Shown here: positions 53,166 through 61,083 of the stretch, one piece after another
How the letters are laid out: each line of letters begins with the position of its first letter
Numbering within the stretch: position 1 is the first letter of the stretch
Origin: Paracoccaceae bacterium
Lineage (GTDB): Bacteria > Pseudomonadota > Alphaproteobacteria > Rhodobacterales > Rhodobacteraceae
Assembly: GCA_026419405.1 (NCBI GenBank)
Contig: JANZZL010000017.1
Span: 1-61,678 of the forward strand
Direction: 5' to 3'
DNA length: 61,678 nt
Notes under the pieces: model-generated
Database searches by the model: none
What the model saw: only the letters and a program-made list of their open reading frames with translations
What the model was told of the DNA's origin: nothing
Made by a program: the position numbers and the translations under genes

Positions 53166-54077
53166 ATGGCGCTTCCGGTCTACGCAACCCCGCTCGAGCG
53201 CCTCTGGTACTACGCCTACCGGGTGATCTGCGGGCTGATCTTCCTGTTCCTGATCGCGCCGATCCTCGTCGTCATCCCGCTGTCGTTCAACGCCGAGCCC
53301 TTCTTCACCTTTACCGAGAAGATGCTCTCGCTCGACCCCGAGGGCTATTCGCTGCGGTGGTATGACCTGCTGCTGACCTTCGGGATGCAGGCGCCCGAGG
53401 CGCCGCGCGACTGGAACTGGTGGCGCGACGTCTGGAACAACGCGACCTGGGTGAAGGTGGCCAAGAACTCGCTGATCATCGGCTTCTTCTCGACGATCCT
53501 CGCCACCGTCCTCGGCACGCTCGCCGCGCTGGGCCTCGCGCGGTCGGAGATGCCCTGGCGCCGGGCGATCATGGCCATCCTGATCTCGCCGATGATCGTG
53601 CCGATCATCATCACCGCCACGGGGCTTTTCTTCTTCTATTCCTGGACCGGACTTGCCGGCACCTACACCGGCATCATCCTGGCCCATGCGACGCTCGGGA
53701 TTCCCTTCGTGATCATCACGGTGACGGCGACGCTGATCGGCTTCGACCAGTCGCTGAACCGTGCGGCGGCCTCGCTCGGCGCCTCGCCCGCGCGGACCTT
53801 CTTCAAGGTCACGATGCCGCTGATCCTGCCCGGCGTGATCTCGGGCGCGCTCTTCGCCTTCGTGACCTCGTTCGACGAGGTGGTGGTGGTGCTCTTCATC
53901 GCCGGGTTCGACCAGCAGACGATCCCGCGGCAGATGTGGAACGGGATCCGCGAGCAGATCAGCCCCGCGATCCTGTCGGTGGCGACGATCCTCGTGATCG
54001 TGTCGATCGCGCTGCTGACGGCGGTGGAGCTGCTGCGCCGGCGGTCCGAGCGGCTGAGGGGGATCAGCCCCGGCTGA
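53166..54077 (+). CDS. ABC transporter permease, PotC-like
   Basis: A protein of 303 residues with six membrane helices. The first is VICGLIFLFLIAPILVVIPL and the EAA loop is SLNRAAASLGASPARTFFKV. It forms the translocation pore with the PotB-like permease, whose gene ends 4 bases upstream. No terminator is obvious after the stop, and the Rrf2 gene starts 47 bases later, so readthrough is possible. Confidence 0.94.
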   Translation: MALPVYATPLERLWYYAYRVICGLIFLFLIAPILVVIPLSFNAEPFFTFTEKMLSLDPEGYSLRWYDLLLTFGMQAPEAPRDWNWWRDVWNNATWVKVAKNSLIIGFFSTILATVLGTLAALGLARSEMPWRRAIMAILISPMIVPIIITATGLFFFYSWTGLAGTYTGIILAHATLGIPFVIITVTATLIGFDQSLNRAAASLGASPARTFFKVTMPLILPGVISGALFAFVTSFDEVVVVLFIAGFDQQTIPRQMWNGIREQISPAILSVATILVIVSIALLTAVELLRRRSERLRGISPG

Positions 54078-54124
54078 CCGGGCAACGGCCTTTCCGGGGC
54101 GCGCCGGCGCTGCTAGAGAGGCGC

Positions 54125-54556
54125 ATGCTCTCGCAAAAGGCGCGCTATGCCCTACATGCCGCGATCTATCTTGCCCGCAAGGGCGGGCCGGCGACGGTTG
54201 CCGAGATCGCGGCGGAGGAGAACATTCCGCGCAAGTTCCTCGAGCAGATCCTGCTGGCGCTGAAGCTCAGGGGCATCCTGCACAGCCGCCGTGGCCTCGG
54301 CGGCGGCTACCAGCTTGCGCGCGACGCGCGCGAGATCTCGTTCGCCGAGATCCTGCGGGCGATCGACGGGCCGCTGGCGCTCGCGCCCTGCGCCAGTCTG
54401 ACCGCCTACCGGCCCTGCCCCGACTGCAAGTCGGTGGAGACCTGCGAGATCCGGCCGATCCTGCTGGCTGTGCGCGACACGACCGCGCTGCTGCTCGAGG
54501 GCATGTCGCTTGCCGAGGCGGCCGGACGGCGGCAGATCTCCTTCGCGCGCGCCTGA
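54125..54556 (+). CDS. Rrf2-family regulator with four cysteines, probably an Fe-S sensor
   Basis: A protein of 143 residues. The N-terminal winged helix (LSQKARYALHAAIYLARKGG ... FLEQILLALKLRGIL) is followed by cysteines at 89, 98, 101 and 107 in the pattern C-x8-C-x2-C-x5-C. Many Rrf2 proteins (IscR, NsrR) bind a cluster through three cysteines in this loop; the spacing here differs from IscR. Signal and targets are unknown; the TauE/SafE gene next door has an unusual leader and is a candidate. AGAGAGG lies just before the ATG. Confidence 0.9.
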   Translation: MLSQKARYALHAAIYLARKGGPATVAEIAAEENIPRKFLEQILLALKLRGILHSRRGLGGGYQLARDAREISFAEILRAIDGPLALAPCASLTAYRPCPDCKSVETCEIRPILLAVRDTTALLLEGMSLAEAAGRRQISFARA

Positions 54557-54708
54557 CCTGCACGCCCGACCGGTGACTGAATAACGGGGCAATGGCCGCA
54601 GCGGTCGCCTTGCCCGACCCGCGCGACTGACCCGCGCGCCCGCCCGCTCCCGCCCCGCGCGGACCGGCGCGGCGGCGCCGCGCGCCGCGGGACAGGCCGG
54701 AAAGAAAA

Positions 54709-54767
54709 GCTCGACAAATCCCATTTCAGAGGTAGGAATAATAGGAAAATGGCATCGGAGCGATTCC
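54709..54767 (+). promoter_or_regulatory. AT-rich leader with TAGGAA repeats before the TauE/SafE gene
   Basis: In a very GC-rich genome, 54709-54750 is strikingly AT-rich. It contains TAGGAA at 54733-54738 and again at 54742-54747 (9-base pitch), and TCGACA at about 54711 that could be a -35 element. It is the obvious promoter region for the permease gene at 54768 and a candidate binding site for the Rrf2 regulator encoded just upstream. The preceding 150 bases (54557-54708) are GC-rich with no gene. Confidence 0.5.
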
Positions 54768-55541
54768 ATGGAAGACAGCTTCCTTCTGTTCCTCGCGGTC
54801 GGCTTCCTGGCCCAGCTGGTCGACGGGGCGCTCGGCATGGCCTACGGCCTCGTCTCGTCCTCGGTGCTGCTCTCCTTCGGGGTGCCGCCGGCGGCGGCCT
54901 CGGCCAGCGTCCATGCGGCCGAGCTCTTCACCACCGCCGCCTCGGCCGGAAGCCACGCCTGGCACCGCAACGTCGACTGGCGCCTGTTCTGGATGCTCGC
55001 GCCGGCCGGCGTGATCAGCGGCATCGCGGGCGCCTATGTCCTGACCTCGTTCGACGGCGACATGCTGCGGCCCATCGTCGCCGCCTACCTCGGCGCCATG
55101 GGCCTGTTCATCCTGTGGCGGTTCCTGCGGGGCTGGCCCTCGACCGTCGAGCACAAGGCACGTCACGTCACGCCGCTCGGCGCGGTCGGAGGCTTCGTCG
55201 ATGCCGTCGGCGGCGGGGGCTGGGGCCCGGTGGTGACGACCGGCCTGATCGGCGCGGGCGGCAAGCCGCGCGAGGTCATCGGCACGGTGAACACCACCGA
55301 GTTCTTCCTGACCGCCGCAATCTCGCTCTCCTTCATCGTGGCGCTGGCGACGGGGCACTGGGCGGATGCCGGCGAGCTCGCCGATCACGGGCGGGCGGTC
55401 GCCGGGCTGATCGTGGGTGGCGTCATCGCCGCGCCGCTTGCCGGCTACGTGGCCCGCATCGTTCCGCCGCGCGCCCTGCTCGGCTCGGTCGGCCTCCTGA
55501 TCGTGCTGCTGGCCGGGCAGCAGATCGCCCGCCTCCTCTGA
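54768..55541 (+). CDS. TauE/SafE-family permease (sulfite/organosulfonate exporter family)
   Basis: A protein of 257 residues with about eight membrane helices in two repeats. The family motifs are LAQLVDGALGMAYGLVSSSV at the start of the first half and GGFVDAVGGGGWGPVVTTGL at the start of the second. Members export sulfite, sulfonates or sulfur-containing anions; this one's substrate is not known. GGAG lies seven bases before the ATG. It is preceded by an Rrf2 regulator, which suggests a link to sulfur or Fe-S status. It converges with the AEC carrier gene. Confidence 0.9.
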   Translation: MEDSFLLFLAVGFLAQLVDGALGMAYGLVSSSVLLSFGVPPAAASASVHAAELFTTAASAGSHAWHRNVDWRLFWMLAPAGVISGIAGAYVLTSFDGDMLRPIVAAYLGAMGLFILWRFLRGWPSTVEHKARHVTPLGAVGGFVDAVGGGGWGPVVTTGLIGAGGKPREVIGTVNTTEFFLTAAISLSFIVALATGHWADAGELADHGRAVAGLIVGGVIAAPLAGYVARIVPPRALLGSVGLLIVLLAGQQIARLL

Positions 55542-55548
55542 GGCCGGC

Positions 55549-55583
55549 AGGCGTCCGGGGCCGGGGCAGGCCGCCGGACGCCT
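55549..55583. terminator. Bidirectional terminator between TauE/SafE and AEC genes
   Basis: Perfect 10-base arms AGGCGTCCGG and CCGGACGCCT flank a 15-base loop that can pair further (GGCC with GGCC). The hairpin fills the gap between two converging stop codons. There are no T-tracts. Confidence 0.5.
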
Positions 55584-56513
55584 TCAGGGCAGGATCGAGA
55601 GCCAGAGCCAGCCGGTCAGGATCGCCGCGGCGGTGCCGAGCAGGACCGAGGAGGCCGCCACCCGCTTCGCCACCCCGTACATGTTGGCGAAGAGATAGGC
55701 GTTGACGCCGGGTGGCATCGCCCCGGTGATCACGGCCGAGCGGAACTGGTCGAGCGTCAGCCCGGTTGCCCGGCCCATCGCCCAGACCACCGCCGGGTGC
55801 AGCACCAGCGACACCGCGACCACCCAGGCGATGGTGCGCAGGTCGCCCTCGGGGCGGTAGCGCCAGAGCACCCCGCCGAGGCCGAAGAGCGCGGTCGGCA
55901 GCGCGGCGCGGATCACGAGGTCGAGCGCGTCGGTCAGCACGCCGGGCAGGGGCAGGCCGGTCAGGTTCACCGCGAAGCCGAGCAAGATGCCGATGACGAG
56001 GGCATTGCGTGCCAGCGACCGGGCGATCGCGGCGAGGCCGGCGGCGAGCCCGCGCCCGGCGCTCCGCACCGCCTCCATCGCGCCGATGCCGACGAGGTAG
56101 CAGAACGGGGCATGCACCGAGATGATGGCGAAGTTCGCGGCGAGCGCGTCGGGCCCGTAGGCGCGTTCGGTGATCGGCAGGCCGAGGAGCAGCGAGTTGG
56201 AGAACAGGCAGCAGAAGCCGATCGCGACGCTGTCCTCCCAGGGACGGCCGAAGACCAGCCGCGCGCCGAGGAGCCCGGCGACGAAGCCGGCGAGGGCGCC
56301 GGTATAGAACGCGCCCAGCAGCGCCGGCGAGAACTCCGCCCCGAGGTCGAGCCCGGCGATGGCGCGGAACAGCAGGCAGGGGATGGCGATGTTCTGGGCG
56401 AAGCCCATCAGATGGTCGACCGCGGCCTCGGAGACGAGACCCCGCCAGGCGGCGGCATAGCCGAAGCCGAGCACCAGGAACACCGGCAGGATCACATCGA
56501 GGAGCGCCTGCAC
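55584..56513 (-). CDS. AEC-family (auxin efflux carrier-type) transporter
   Basis: A protein of 309 residues with about ten membrane helices. It begins LLDVILPVFLVLGFGYAAAW and has the two crossover regions MGFAQNIAIPCLLFRAIAG and AVITGAMPPGVNAYLFANMY, typical of the AEC/MdcF family. Members carry malonate, malate or similar organic anions. It follows the metallo-beta-lactamase gene by 3 bases, so it ends the operon that starts at the window edge. Confidence 0.9.
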   Translation of the reverse strand: MQALLDVILPVFLVLGFGYAAAWRGLVSEAAVDHLMGFAQNIAIPCLLFRAIAGLDLGAEFSPALLGAFYTGALAGFVAGLLGARLVFGRPWEDSVAIGFCCLFSNSLLLGLPITERAYGPDALAANFAIISVHAPFCYLVGIGAMEAVRSAGRGLAAGLAAIARSLARNALVIGILLGFAVNLTGLPLPGVLTDALDLVIRAALPTALFGLGGVLWRYRPEGDLRTIAWVVAVSLVLHPAVVWAMGRATGLTLDQFRSAVITGAMPPGVNAYLFANMYGVAKRVAASSVLLGTAAAILTGWLWLSILP

Positions 56514-56516
56514 CCG

Positions 56517-57314
56517 TCAGGTCTCGTAGGTGATGGTCATCCCGTCATAGGCGGGCACCACGTGTTCGGGTGTCTCGGCCGCGACGGTCTCGTAGTCGAG
56601 GTCGATGTGCATGTTGGTGAGCACCGCCCGCCGCGGCCGGGCGCGTTCGATCCACTCGAGCGCGCGGGAGAGGTGGACATGCGTCGGGTGCGGCGTGCGG
56701 CGCAGTGCGTCGAGCACCCAGCAGTCGAGCCCCTGCACCGCCTCCCAGGCCTCGTCGGTCATCTCGGCCACGTCGGGCAGGTAGGCGAGCGGGCCGATGC
56801 GGAAGCCGAGCGCGTCGATCGAGCCGTGGCGCACGCGGAACGGCCGGAGTTCGATCGCGCCCCCCGCGCCCTCGACGGTGAAGGGCCCGCGGATCGTGTG
56901 CATCTCGAGGATCGGCGGATAGGGGCTGTCCTCGGGCTGCACGAAGGCGTAGCCGAAGCGTGCGAGCAGCGCCTCCTGCGTGTCGCCATCGGCCCAGACG
57001 GGCAGCCGGCGGCGCAGGTTGAAGACGATCTGGCGCAGGTCGTCGAGCCCGTGGACGTGATCGGCGTGGGAATGGGTGTAGGCCACCGCATCGAGCACGC
57101 CGACGCCGGCGTCGAGAAGCTGGGCGCGCATGTCGGGCGAGGTGTCGATCAGCACCCGCGTCGCGCCGCCCGCGTCCTCGCGGGTGACGAGCATCGAGCA
57201 GCGCCGGCGGTGGTTGCGGGGGTTCGCCGGGTCGCAGGCGCCCCAGTGGCCGCCGAGCCGCGGAACGCCGCCCGACGACCCGCAGCCGAGGATGGTGAAG
57301 CCGAGCCGCGCCAT
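56517..57314 (-). CDS. Metallo-beta-lactamase-fold hydrolase (PhnP-like)
   Basis: A protein of 265 residues. The metal motif is THSHADHVHGLDDL (HxHxDH), with further ligands in LIDTSPDMR and the C-terminal NMHIDLDYE. The start LGFTILGCGSSGGVPRLGGH and the HRRRCSMLV stretch are those of the PhnP branch, which includes cyclic phosphodiesterases. Its position directly after tatD is common in alphaproteobacteria. Its ATG overlaps the tatD stop by one base. Confidence 0.9.
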   Translation of the reverse strand: MARLGFTILGCGSSGGVPRLGGHWGACDPANPRNHRRRCSMLVTREDAGGATRVLIDTSPDMRAQLLDAGVGVLDAVAYTHSHADHVHGLDDLRQIVFNLRRRLPVWADGDTQEALLARFGYAFVQPEDSPYPPILEMHTIRGPFTVEGAGGAIELRPFRVRHGSIDALGFRIGPLAYLPDVAEMTDEAWEAVQGLDCWVLDALRRTPHPTHVHLSRALEWIERARPRRAVLTNMHIDLDYETVAAETPEHVVPAYDGMTITYET

Positions 57315-58132
57315 CAGGCGGGCGCGGCCGGCTCGGGCGCCCAGGCGGCGGCCTTGGCGAACAGCCGGTCGAAGTTGGCCGTCGTCTGGCGGGCGAACTC
57401 GGCCTCGTCCATTCCGAAGAGGTCCGCGCCCACGCGGGCGGTGTGGACGACGAAGGCGGGTTCGTTGCGCCGGCCGCGGTGGGGCGGGGGGGCGAGATAG
57501 GGCGCGTCGGTCTCGACGAGGATGCGCTCGACCGGCGCGGTGGCGAAGATCGCCCGCAGCTCCTGCGCCCTGGGGAAGGCCGCGATGCCCGACATCGAGA
57601 GGTAGAAGCCGAGATCGAGCGCCGTCTCGGCCAGCGCCCGGCCCGAGGAGAAGCAGTGCATCACGCAGGCAAAGGCGCCGGCGCGGTGCTCCTCGGCGAG
57701 GATGCGCGCCATGTCGGCGTCGGCGTCGCGGGCATGGATGATCAGCGGCAGGCCGGTCTGCCGCGCGGCCTCGACATGCACCCGCAGGCTCTCCTGCTGC
57801 GCGGCCTTCGTCGAGGCGGTGTAGTGGTAGTCGAGCCCGGTCTCGCCGATCCCGACCATCTTGGGGTGGTGGGCAAGCCGCACCAGGTTCTCGACGGTCG
57901 CCATCGGCTCCTCGTGCGCGCTCATCGGGTGCGTGCCCGCGGCGTAGAACACCGGCGCATGGGCCTCGGCGATCGCCCGGACGGCGGGTTCCTGCCGCAG
58001 CCGGGTGCAGATCGTCACCATCCGCCGCACCCCGGCAGCCACGGCGCGTGCGACGATCTCTTCCCTCTGCCCCGCAAAGTCGGGGAAGTCGAGGTGGCAG
58101 TGGCTGTCGACGAGGTCCGGCGGGCTCGGCAT
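57314..58132 (-). CDS. tatD: TatD-family metal-dependent DNase
   Basis: A protein of 272 residues with a TIM barrel. Metal ligands are visible in order: VDSHCHLDFPDF (HxH), GIGETGLDYHY (Glu), IIHARDAD (His), VMHCFSSG (His) and VETDAPYLAPPPHRG (Asp). Family members are 3'-5' exonucleases or deoxyribonucleases; despite the name they are not part of protein export. The gene follows holB by 9 bases, the usual order in this group. Confidence 0.93.
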   Translation of the reverse strand: MPSPPDLVDSHCHLDFPDFAGQREEIVARAVAAGVRRMVTICTRLRQEPAVRAIAEAHAPVFYAAGTHPMSAHEEPMATVENLVRLAHHPKMVGIGETGLDYHYTASTKAAQQESLRVHVEAARQTGLPLIIHARDADADMARILAEEHRAGAFACVMHCFSSGRALAETALDLGFYLSMSGIAAFPRAQELRAIFATAPVERILVETDAPYLAPPPHRGRRNEPAFVVHTARVGADLFGMDEAEFARQTTANFDRLFAKAAAWAPEPAAPA

Positions 58133-58141
58133 GGCGTCCGT

Positions 58142-59266
58142 TCAGGGGGCGGCGAGCGCGGCCGCCGACTGGTCGATGCTGAGGAGCATATCGAGGATGA
58201 GCGCGGCAGGGTCAAGGTTGACCGCCCGGCCGTGCCGGGCGCGCGCGCCGAGCGCGGCTTCCGCCTCGGCCCAGGTCCGCGCCGCCCCGGCGTCGGGCGC
58301 AAGCCGGGCGAGCAGCGCCGCCTCGCCGGGCGCGGCCTCGGGGGGCGGGCGGCCGAGCCCGGTGCGCGCCGCCCGGGCGAGGAGCTGCGAGACGAGCCCG
58401 AGGAGGAGGTCGAGCCGCGCCTCGCCGCCGCGCCCCGCGACGCTCTCGGCGAGCGCGATCGCCGCCGGACGGTCGAGCCGCGGACGGAACAGGCCGACGA
58501 GCCGCTCGTAGAGCGCGAGCCCGTCGAGGTTCGCCAGGCGGATCGCCTCGCCCACCGAGCCCCCGGCAAGCTCGGCCAGCCGGCCGGGGTCGTCCGCCGC
58601 AACGCCCGCCTGCGCCAGGGCGGCGGCCATGTCGGCGGGCCCCAGCGGCGCCAGCCGCAGCTCGCGGCAGCGTGAGCGGATGGTGGGCAGCAGCCGCGCG
58701 GGCTGGTGGCTCACGAGCAGCATCACCGCGCCCCGGGGCGGCTCCTCGAGCAGCTTGAGGATCGCGTTCGCGGCGGCCGGGTTCATCTCGTCGGCGGCAT
58801 CGACGATCACCGCACGCCGGCCCCCGTCGGCGGCCGAGAGCTGGAAGAAGCCCCTGAGCCCGCGCGTGTCCTCGACCCGGATCTGCGCCGAGAGGCTGTC
58901 GCCCTTCTCGGTCGGCCCGCGCCGCAGCAGGAAGAGCCGCGGCTCGGAGAGCGCGCGCAGCCGCCGGGCGACCGGGTGGTCGGGCGGGACGTCGAGCGTC
59001 GCCGGCCGGTCCGGCGCCGCGCCGAAGAGGTCGCCGCCCCCGGGCGCGGCCGCGGCCTCGCCGGCCAGGAGAAAGCGCGCCGCGCGCCAGGCGAAGGTGG
59101 CCTTGCCGACGCCGCGCGGTCCGGTCAGCAGCCAGGCGTGGTGCAACCGGCCGGCGGCGTGGGCATCGAGGAAGGCGGCCTCGGCCGCAGCCTGGCCGAA
59201 GAGCCGCTCGGTCTCGCGCGGGTGCGGCGCGCCCTCGACCCGGTCGGGTTCGGGCAGGTCGCTCAC
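58142..59266 (-). CDS. holB: DNA polymerase III delta prime subunit
   Basis: A protein of 374 residues of the clamp-loader AAA+ family. It has GPRGVGKATFAWRAARFLLA (P-loop), VIVDAADEMNPAAANAILKL (sensor/Walker B region) and LEEPPRGAVMLLVSHQPARL, then TIRSRCRELRLAPL. It opens the clamp loader together with tau/gamma and delta. The start is GTG overlapping the tmk stop by 4 bases (GTGA). The open frame further upstream lies over tmk. Confidence 0.93.
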   Translation of the reverse strand: MSDLPEPDRVEGAPHPRETERLFGQAAAEAAFLDAHAAGRLHHAWLLTGPRGVGKATFAWRAARFLLAGEAAAAPGGGDLFGAAPDRPATLDVPPDHPVARRLRALSEPRLFLLRRGPTEKGDSLSAQIRVEDTRGLRGFFQLSAADGGRRAVIVDAADEMNPAAANAILKLLEEPPRGAVMLLVSHQPARLLPTIRSRCRELRLAPLGPADMAAALAQAGVAADDPGRLAELAGGSVGEAIRLANLDGLALYERLVGLFRPRLDRPAAIALAESVAGRGGEARLDLLLGLVSQLLARAARTGLGRPPPEAAPGEAALLARLAPDAGAARTWAEAEAALGARARHGRAVNLDPAALILDMLLSIDQSAAALAAP

Positions 59267-59892
59267 AGCCGCGCCCTGGCGCGGGCGAGCACGTCGCCGG
59301 CGACCGCCTCGACGCTGCGGTTGCCGTCGATCAGCACGCAGCGGCGCGGAAACTCTTCGACGAGCGCGCGGAAAGCCGCGCGCAGTTCCTTCTGGAAGGC
59401 GAGGCCGCGGTCCTCGAACCGGTCCTCGCCCGAGCGGCGGGCGAGGCCGCGCGTCAGGGCCGCCTCGGGATCCGTGTCGATGACGAAGGTCAGGTCGGGC
59501 TCGATCCCGATCGCCTCGGCATGGATCGCGTCGGCAAGCCGCCGCAGGCCGGGATGCGCCACGCCCTGGTAGACGCGGGTGGAATCGGCGAAGCGGTCGG
59601 AGACGACGATCTGCCCGGCGTGGACCGCAGGCAGGATCGTGCGCTCGACGTGGTCGCGCCGGGCGGCGTTGAACAGCAGCAGCTCGGTCGTCGCCGACCA
59701 CCGGCCGGGGTCGCCGGTGACGAGGAGCGCGCGGATCTCCTCGGCGCCGGGCGAGCCGCCCGGCTCGCGCGTGAGCACCACACCGGCGGTCCAGAGCGGC
59801 CGCAGCGCCTCGGCGAGGCGGCGGGCCTGCGTGCTCTTGCCGGAGCCGTCGATGCCCTCGAAGCTGAAGAACAGCCCACGCCGCGCCATCAC
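59263..59892 (-). CDS. tmk: Thymidylate kinase
   Basis: Phosphorylates dTMP to dTDP. The protein has 209 residues. The P-loop is FEGIDGSGKSTQARRLAEAL, the substrate motif is LTREPGGSPGAEEIR, DRF is in VVSDRFADSTRVYQG, and the lid is RRSGEDRFEDRG. The first codon is GTG at 59892, overlapping the preceding stop by 4 bases; ATG at 59889 is equally possible and overlaps by one base. It lies between the carboxypeptidase and holB genes. It follows ThyX in the pathway, though thyX is 57 kb away. Confidence 0.95.
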   Translation of the reverse strand: MMARRGLFFSFEGIDGSGKSTQARRLAEALRPLWTAGVVLTREPGGSPGAEEIRALLVTGDPGRWSATTELLLFNAARRDHVERTILPAVHAGQIVVSDRFADSTRVYQGVAHPGLRRLADAIHAEAIGIEPDLTFVIDTDPEAALTRGLARRSGEDRFEDRGLAFQKELRAAFRALVEEFPRRCVLIDGNRSVEAVAGDVLARARARL

Positions 59893-61052
59893 CGCAGGAT
59901 GGCCGCCTCGCCCGCCACCTGGCCGGCGAGCGCCGCGGCCGCGCTGCGCAGGCGCGTCACGAACCCGCCCCGGCCCACGTCGGCCTGCGCCACCAGCGGC
60001 ACGCGGCGCGGCTCCATCCCCTCGACCTCGATCACCAGCGTGCCGAGTTCCTGGCCGGCGGCGATCGGCGCCGCGACCGGGCCATCGTAGATCGCGCGGG
60101 CGGTGACGCTGCCCTCGAGCACCGCCGGCAGCAAGAGCCGGACGTCCTCCTTCGGCACCAGACCGACGCGCGCCTGCGTGCCCATCCAGACCTCGGCCTC
60201 GGCGACGGCGGTCGCCGGGGTGGCGACGGTGCGCTCGACGAACTGGCGGAAGGCCCAGTTGGCGATGCGCTCGGCCTCCTCGGCGCGCTCGGTCTCGGAG
60301 GCGAGGCCCGAGATCACGAACACGATCCGCCGCCCGCCCTGCTTGGCCGAGCCCACGAGGCCGTAGCCGGCCTCCGTGGTGTGGCCGGTCTTGAGCCCGT
60401 CGGCCCCCTCGATCCGGCCGAGGATCGGGTTGCGGTTGCGGTGGTTCTGCGGCGCGCGCCCGTCGAAGCCGTATTCGGTCATCCCGAAGTAGCCGTAGTA
60501 TTCGGGGAAGTCCTCGATCAGCCGCACCGCGACGATGCCGAGGTCGCGGGTGCTCATCCGGTGGTTCGGGTCCGGCCAGCCCGAGGCATTGGCGAAGGTC
60601 GAGGCCTTGAGGCCGATGGCGCGTCCGCGCTCGGTCATCAGCCGCGCGAAGGCCTCCTCGGTGCCGGCGAGGTTCTCGGCGACGACCACGCAGGCATCGT
60701 TGCCCGACTGCACGATGATCCCCTGGATGAGCTGCTCGACCGTGGGCCGGTCGGTCGTGTCGAGGAACATGGTGGACCCGCCCATCGCCTTGGCGCGCTC
60801 CGAGACGCTGAACTGGGTGTCCATCGTCACCCGGCCGTCGCGCAGCGCCTCGAACAGCATGTAGAGCGTCATGATCTTCGACATCGAGGCCGGCGGGATC
60901 GCGGCATCGGCGTTCTTGGCGAGAAGCACCGTCCCGGTCGTCTGGTCGTAGACCCAGGCGGCGCGGGCGCGGGTCTCGAAGGCGGCCTGCGCGGGCAGGG
61001 CGAGAAGGGCGGCCGCCGCGAGGGCAAGCGCGTGGGCAAGTCGGGCCAGCAT
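59889..61052 (-). CDS. D-alanyl-D-alanine carboxypeptidase (penicillin-binding protein 5/6 type)
   Basis: A protein of 387 residues with a signal peptide (1-23, LALPAQAAF). The three active-site motifs are present: S56-M-S-K59, S116-G-N118 and K221-T-G. The C-terminal beta-rich domain follows from about 275, ending in an amphipathic helix-like tail (RLRSAAAALAGQVAGEAA) that may anchor it to the membrane. It trims the terminal D-Ala of peptidoglycan stem peptides in the periplasm. AAGGAG lies 11 bases before ATG at 61052. The upstream open frame overlaps the SPOR gene. Confidence 0.93.
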   Translation of the reverse strand: MLARLAHALALAAAALLALPAQAAFETRARAAWVYDQTTGTVLLAKNADAAIPPASMSKIMTLYMLFEALRDGRVTMDTQFSVSERAKAMGGSTMFLDTTDRPTVEQLIQGIIVQSGNDACVVVAENLAGTEEAFARLMTERGRAIGLKASTFANASGWPDPNHRMSTRDLGIVAVRLIEDFPEYYGYFGMTEYGFDGRAPQNHRNRNPILGRIEGADGLKTGHTTEAGYGLVGSAKQGGRRIVFVISGLASETERAEEAERIANWAFRQFVERTVATPATAVAEAEVWMGTQARVGLVPKEDVRLLLPAVLEGSVTARAIYDGPVAAPIAAGQELGTLVIEVEGMEPRRVPLVAQADVGRGGFVTRLRSAAAALAGQVAGEAAILR

Positions 61053-61083
61053 CGGCGTCAGGACTCCTTGTGCGGGGCGGCGC

